From assembly GCA_001800075.1 (NCBI GenBank), contig MGUR01000070.1:66661-74627 (forward strand): 7,967 nt of DNA, written 5' to 3'. Of the stretch, positions 6,603 through 7,967 are shown piece by piece. The DNA comes from Elusimicrobia bacterium RIFCSPLOWO2_01_FULL_59_12 (GTDB lineage: Bacteria; Elusimicrobiota; Elusimicrobia; 2-01-FULL-59-12). The notes beneath the pieces are model-generated. The model had not been told where the DNA came from, did not search any database, and worked only from the letters and a program-made list of their open reading frames with translations. Position 1 is the first letter of the stretch. Each line of letters begins with the position of its first letter. Made by a program: the position numbers and the translations under genes.

Positions 6603-7392
6603 GGCGGACTCCTTGGGGGTTCAGCGCTTTTTGAAGCGACGCTACAAAAACCCCCGCGCGCTGAACCGATTTTTCAAGCTGATCAATCAAAGCGGATCCT
6701 ACGATGACGCCGTCAACACGTTTCCGGACGGATTGGACCTGGGATGGCGTCGAAATACCGAATCCGACAGCCACCGGTTTCGAAGTGAACCGCCGGATCT
6801 GTGAAAGGAAGCCCGGCACGCCGGCCGCCACTGTTTTTCGCGCTCCGGTCACGCCGGTTAAAGACACCGCGTAAAGAAAACCCCGCGTGGCGCGAGCGAT
6901 GCGCTTCAGCCTTTTCCGTGTGGTGGTCGGCGCCGCCAGATAAATGAGGGCGATGCCGTTCTTCGCGGCGAGTTGGTCGAAAGGTTTTCCCTCCTCCGGA
7001 ATCAGGTCCGGGATGATCACCCCGTCCACGCCGGCCGCTTTCGCCCGGGCGAAAAAGCGCTGGAGGCCCATGGCGGCCAACGGGTTGGCGTACGACATCA
7101 GGATGATCGGCGCCTTGATCTGTGGCCGCAGCGCCGACACCGCCCGGAGCACCCACTCCAGGGTGACGCCGTTGGCAAGCGCCTTCTGCGAACTGCGCTG
7201 TATCGTCATCCCGTCTCCAACCGGATCGGAAAACGGCACGCCGATCTCAAAGAGGTCCAGACCCGCCTTCTCCAGCGCGCAAACAAGGTGCGCAAAGCCC
7301 GCTTTGGTGGGGAACCCGGCGGTGAGGTAGCCGATCAGCGCCTTTCTGCGAGAGCGCTTCAGCCGGGCGAATGTTTGGTCGATGCGGTTCAT
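6592..7392 (-). CDS. trpA: tryptophan synthase alpha subunit
   Basis: TrpA cleaves indole-3-glycerol phosphate to indole and glyceraldehyde 3-phosphate; the indole is channelled to TrpB. The 266-residue TIM barrel has the usual length. Catalytic Glu49 (DLFEIGVPFSDP) and Asp60 (VGDG) sit at the same numbers as in the Salmonella enzyme. Further family motifs are IGYLTAGFP (20-28), GVDGVIIPDLIPEEG (121-135), YAVSLTGVTGAR (174-185), and the phosphate-binding VGFGIS (209-214) and VGSALI (231-236). Asp60 lies in DPVGDG where many relatives have DPLADG. The ATG overlaps the trpB stop as ATGA, with AAGG 7 bases upstream as a ribosome binding site. The last 11 bases overlap accD, and codons near the end form a long hairpin. 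Confidence 0.98.
   Translation of the reverse strand: MNRIDQTFARLKRSRRKALIGYLTAGFPTKAGFAHLVCALEKAGLDLFEIGVPFSDPVGDGMTIQRSSQKALANGVTLEWVLRAVSALRPQIKAPIILMSYANPLAAMGLQRFFARAKAAGVDGVIIPDLIPEEGKPFDQLAAKNGIALIYLAAPTTTRKRLKRIARATRGFLYAVSLTGVTGARKTVAAGVPGFLSQIRRFTSKPVAVGFGISTPSQVQSVRKRVDGVIVGSALIDQLEKSVQRAGVFVASLQKALNPQGVRHAS
6609..6614 (-). promoter_or_regulatory. strong ribosome binding site of accD
   Basis: On the minus strand AAGGAG lies 6 bases before the accD ATG at 6602. It is the best Shine-Dalgarno match I found in the window and fixes the overlapping accD start inside the final codons of trpA. A long hairpin ends 3 bases upstream of it. Confidence 0.85.
6618..6667 (-). repeat. long inverted repeat at the end of trpA, just before the accD ribosome binding site
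   Basis: GGTTCAGCGC at 6618-6627 and GCGCTGAACC at 6658-6667 are perfect 10-base inverted repeats. Inside them TTTTTG (6628-6633) pairs with CAAAAA (6645-6650), and AGC (6635-6637) pairs with GCT (6641-6643) around a 3-base loop. The only large irregularity is a 7-base bulge, CCCCCGC (6651-6657). The RNA made from the minus strand could therefore fold into a near-continuous stem of about 19 base pairs inside trpA codons 243-259, whose foot is 3 bases from the accD AAGGAG. There is no T tract after it, so it is not a standard intrinsic terminator. A role in translation or mRNA processing is inference. Confidence 0.65.
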
Positions 7393-7967
7393 TTCAGCGC
7401 CTTTTCCAGAATGGGCATGTCTTTATCCCCTCGCCCGGATAGGCAGACAATGACGATGTCTTTGGGTTTCAAGGACCGCGCCAGCGTTTTTAAATAGGCG
7501 ATGGCATGGGACGGTTCCAAAGCCGGGATGATCCCCTCTAATCGGCAAAGCCATTTAAAACCATCGAGAGCCTGGGCGTCCGTCGCCGTCACGTATTTTG
7601 CGCGCCCGGTGGCTTTGTAATACGCATGCTCCGGCCCCACACCGGGGTAATCCAAGCCGGCGGAAATCGAATGGGTCCCGAGGACCTGTCCGTCCTTGTC
7701 CTGCAGGAGGATGCTTTTCGAACCGTGAAATACGCCCAGCGACCCCCGCGCCAGCGACGCCGCGTGCCGGCCGCTCCGCAGTCCGCGGCCGGCGGGCTCC
7801 ACGCCGATCATGCGCACGGAACGGTCTTTGTAAAACGGATGGAACAAGCCCATGGAATTCGATCCGCCCCCGACGCAGGCGACCAGGACATGCGGCAGGC
7901 GCCCTTCAACTTGCAGGATCTGACGCCTGGCCTCCGAACCGATCACGGACTGAAAATCCCTCACCAT
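7389..7967 (-). CDS. trpB: tryptophan synthase beta subunit, N-terminal half cut by window edge
   Basis: TrpB condenses indole with serine using pyridoxal phosphate. Only the C-terminal 192 residues are visible, of about 400; the Met at the window edge is internal, since relatives read VREF or VRDF at that place. Numbering from the edge, the phosphate-binding loop of the cofactor is GGGSN (33-37). HSISAGLDYPGVGPEH (99-114) is the cation-site and COMM-domain segment. EGIIPALEPSHA (144-155) holds the conserved Glu, and CLSGRGDKD (176-184) holds the Ser that contacts the pyridine nitrogen. The cofactor lysine lies outside the window. The stop overlaps trpA as ATGA. The sequence is of the common TrpB1 type (EGIIPALE, GLDYPGVGP), not the stand-alone TrpB2 type. 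Confidence 0.97.
   Translation of the reverse strand: MVRDFQSVIGSEARRQILQVEGRLPHVLVACVGGGSNSMGLFHPFYKDRSVRMIGVEPAGRGLRSGRHAASLARGSLGVFHGSKSILLQDKDGQVLGTHSISAGLDYPGVGPEHAYYKATGRAKYVTATDAQALDGFKWLCRLEGIIPALEPSHAIAYLKTLARSLKPKDIVIVCLSGRGDKDMPILEKALK
7400..7403 (-). promoter_or_regulatory. ribosome binding site of trpA
   Basis: AAGG on the minus strand, inside GGAAAAGG near the end of trpB, lies 7 bases before the trpA ATG at 7392. Together with the ATGA overlap it suggests coupled translation of TrpB and TrpA, which act as an alpha2-beta2 complex. Confidence 0.5.
7766..7793. repeat. perfect 9-base inverted repeat inside trpB
   Basis: GCCGGCCGC at 7766-7774 and GCGGCCGGC at 7785-7793 are perfect inverted repeats around a 10-base loop. 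They encode the segment PAGRGLRSGRH, where relatives have similar Gly/His-rich residues without an insertion. It may simply be chance in GC-rich coding DNA. Confidence 0.3.

Noticed and set aside
6618..6667. The trpA-end hairpin as an intrinsic terminator
   Set aside because: In the transcribed direction the stem is followed by CCCAAGGAG and not by a T tract, and accD starts immediately after.
7965..7967. ATG at the window edge as the trpB start
   Set aside because: Family alignment places this Met near the middle of TrpB (the VREF/VRDF region). The N-terminal half with the cofactor lysine lies outside the window.
1..7967. CRISPR array, tRNA, rRNA, insertion sequence or attachment site
   Set aside because: Nearly every base is accounted for by eight coding genes. 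No regularly spaced repeats, cloverleaf, transposase or integrase was seen.

Overview
This window is one densely packed stretch of a GC-rich bacterial chromosome. All eight genes lie on the minus strand, so transcription runs from high to low coordinates. In transcription order they are trpB (5' end cut off by the window edge), trpA, accD, folC, a ROK-family sugar kinase, an LptD/OstA-type outer-membrane protein, rfbA, and rfbC (3' end cut off by the window edge). Junctions are overlaps of 4, 11, 13 and 4 bases or gaps of 3, 4 and 31 bases. No stretch near 300 bases lacks a gene, and I see no RNA gene, insertion sequence, CRISPR array or clear promoter or terminator. The set reads as one long, translationally coupled operon.

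The organism is a diderm (Gram-negative-type) bacterium: it has an LPS-assembly outer-membrane protein and the dTDP-rhamnose enzymes that feed LPS or surface polysaccharide. The trpB-trpA-accD-folC block is a known conserved order, for example in Alphaproteobacteria. A ROK kinase and a short, divergent LptD placed directly behind folC are not the usual proteobacterial neighbours. A deep-branching diderm lineage such as Omnitrophota or Elusimicrobiota is possible, but this is a weak inference.

Region by region: 7967-6592 makes the last tryptophan-synthesis enzyme (TrpA/TrpB); 6602-5784 makes the acetyl-CoA carboxylase beta subunit (fatty acid precursor malonyl-CoA); 5780-4404 makes the folate-polyglutamating enzyme; 4416-3472 makes a sugar kinase that could yield hexose 6-phosphate; 3475-1379 makes the outer-membrane LPS translocon; 1347-1 makes two of the four dTDP-L-rhamnose enzymes. 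Glucose 6-phosphate, after isomerisation to glucose 1-phosphate, would be the substrate for RfbA, and LptD would export LPS, so the second half has an envelope theme.

The most unusual signal is a 63-base, in-frame insertion inside folC (4572-4634), made of two adjacent imperfect hairpins. It adds about 21 low-complexity residues to a surface linker of the enzyme and resembles a small mobile palindromic element that tolerates insertion into coding sequence. Also notable are a long hairpin covering the end of trpA right in front of the accD ribosome binding site, two TTG start codons (rfbC and lptD), and an LptD whose mature part has just two cysteines placed to form a single disulfide.
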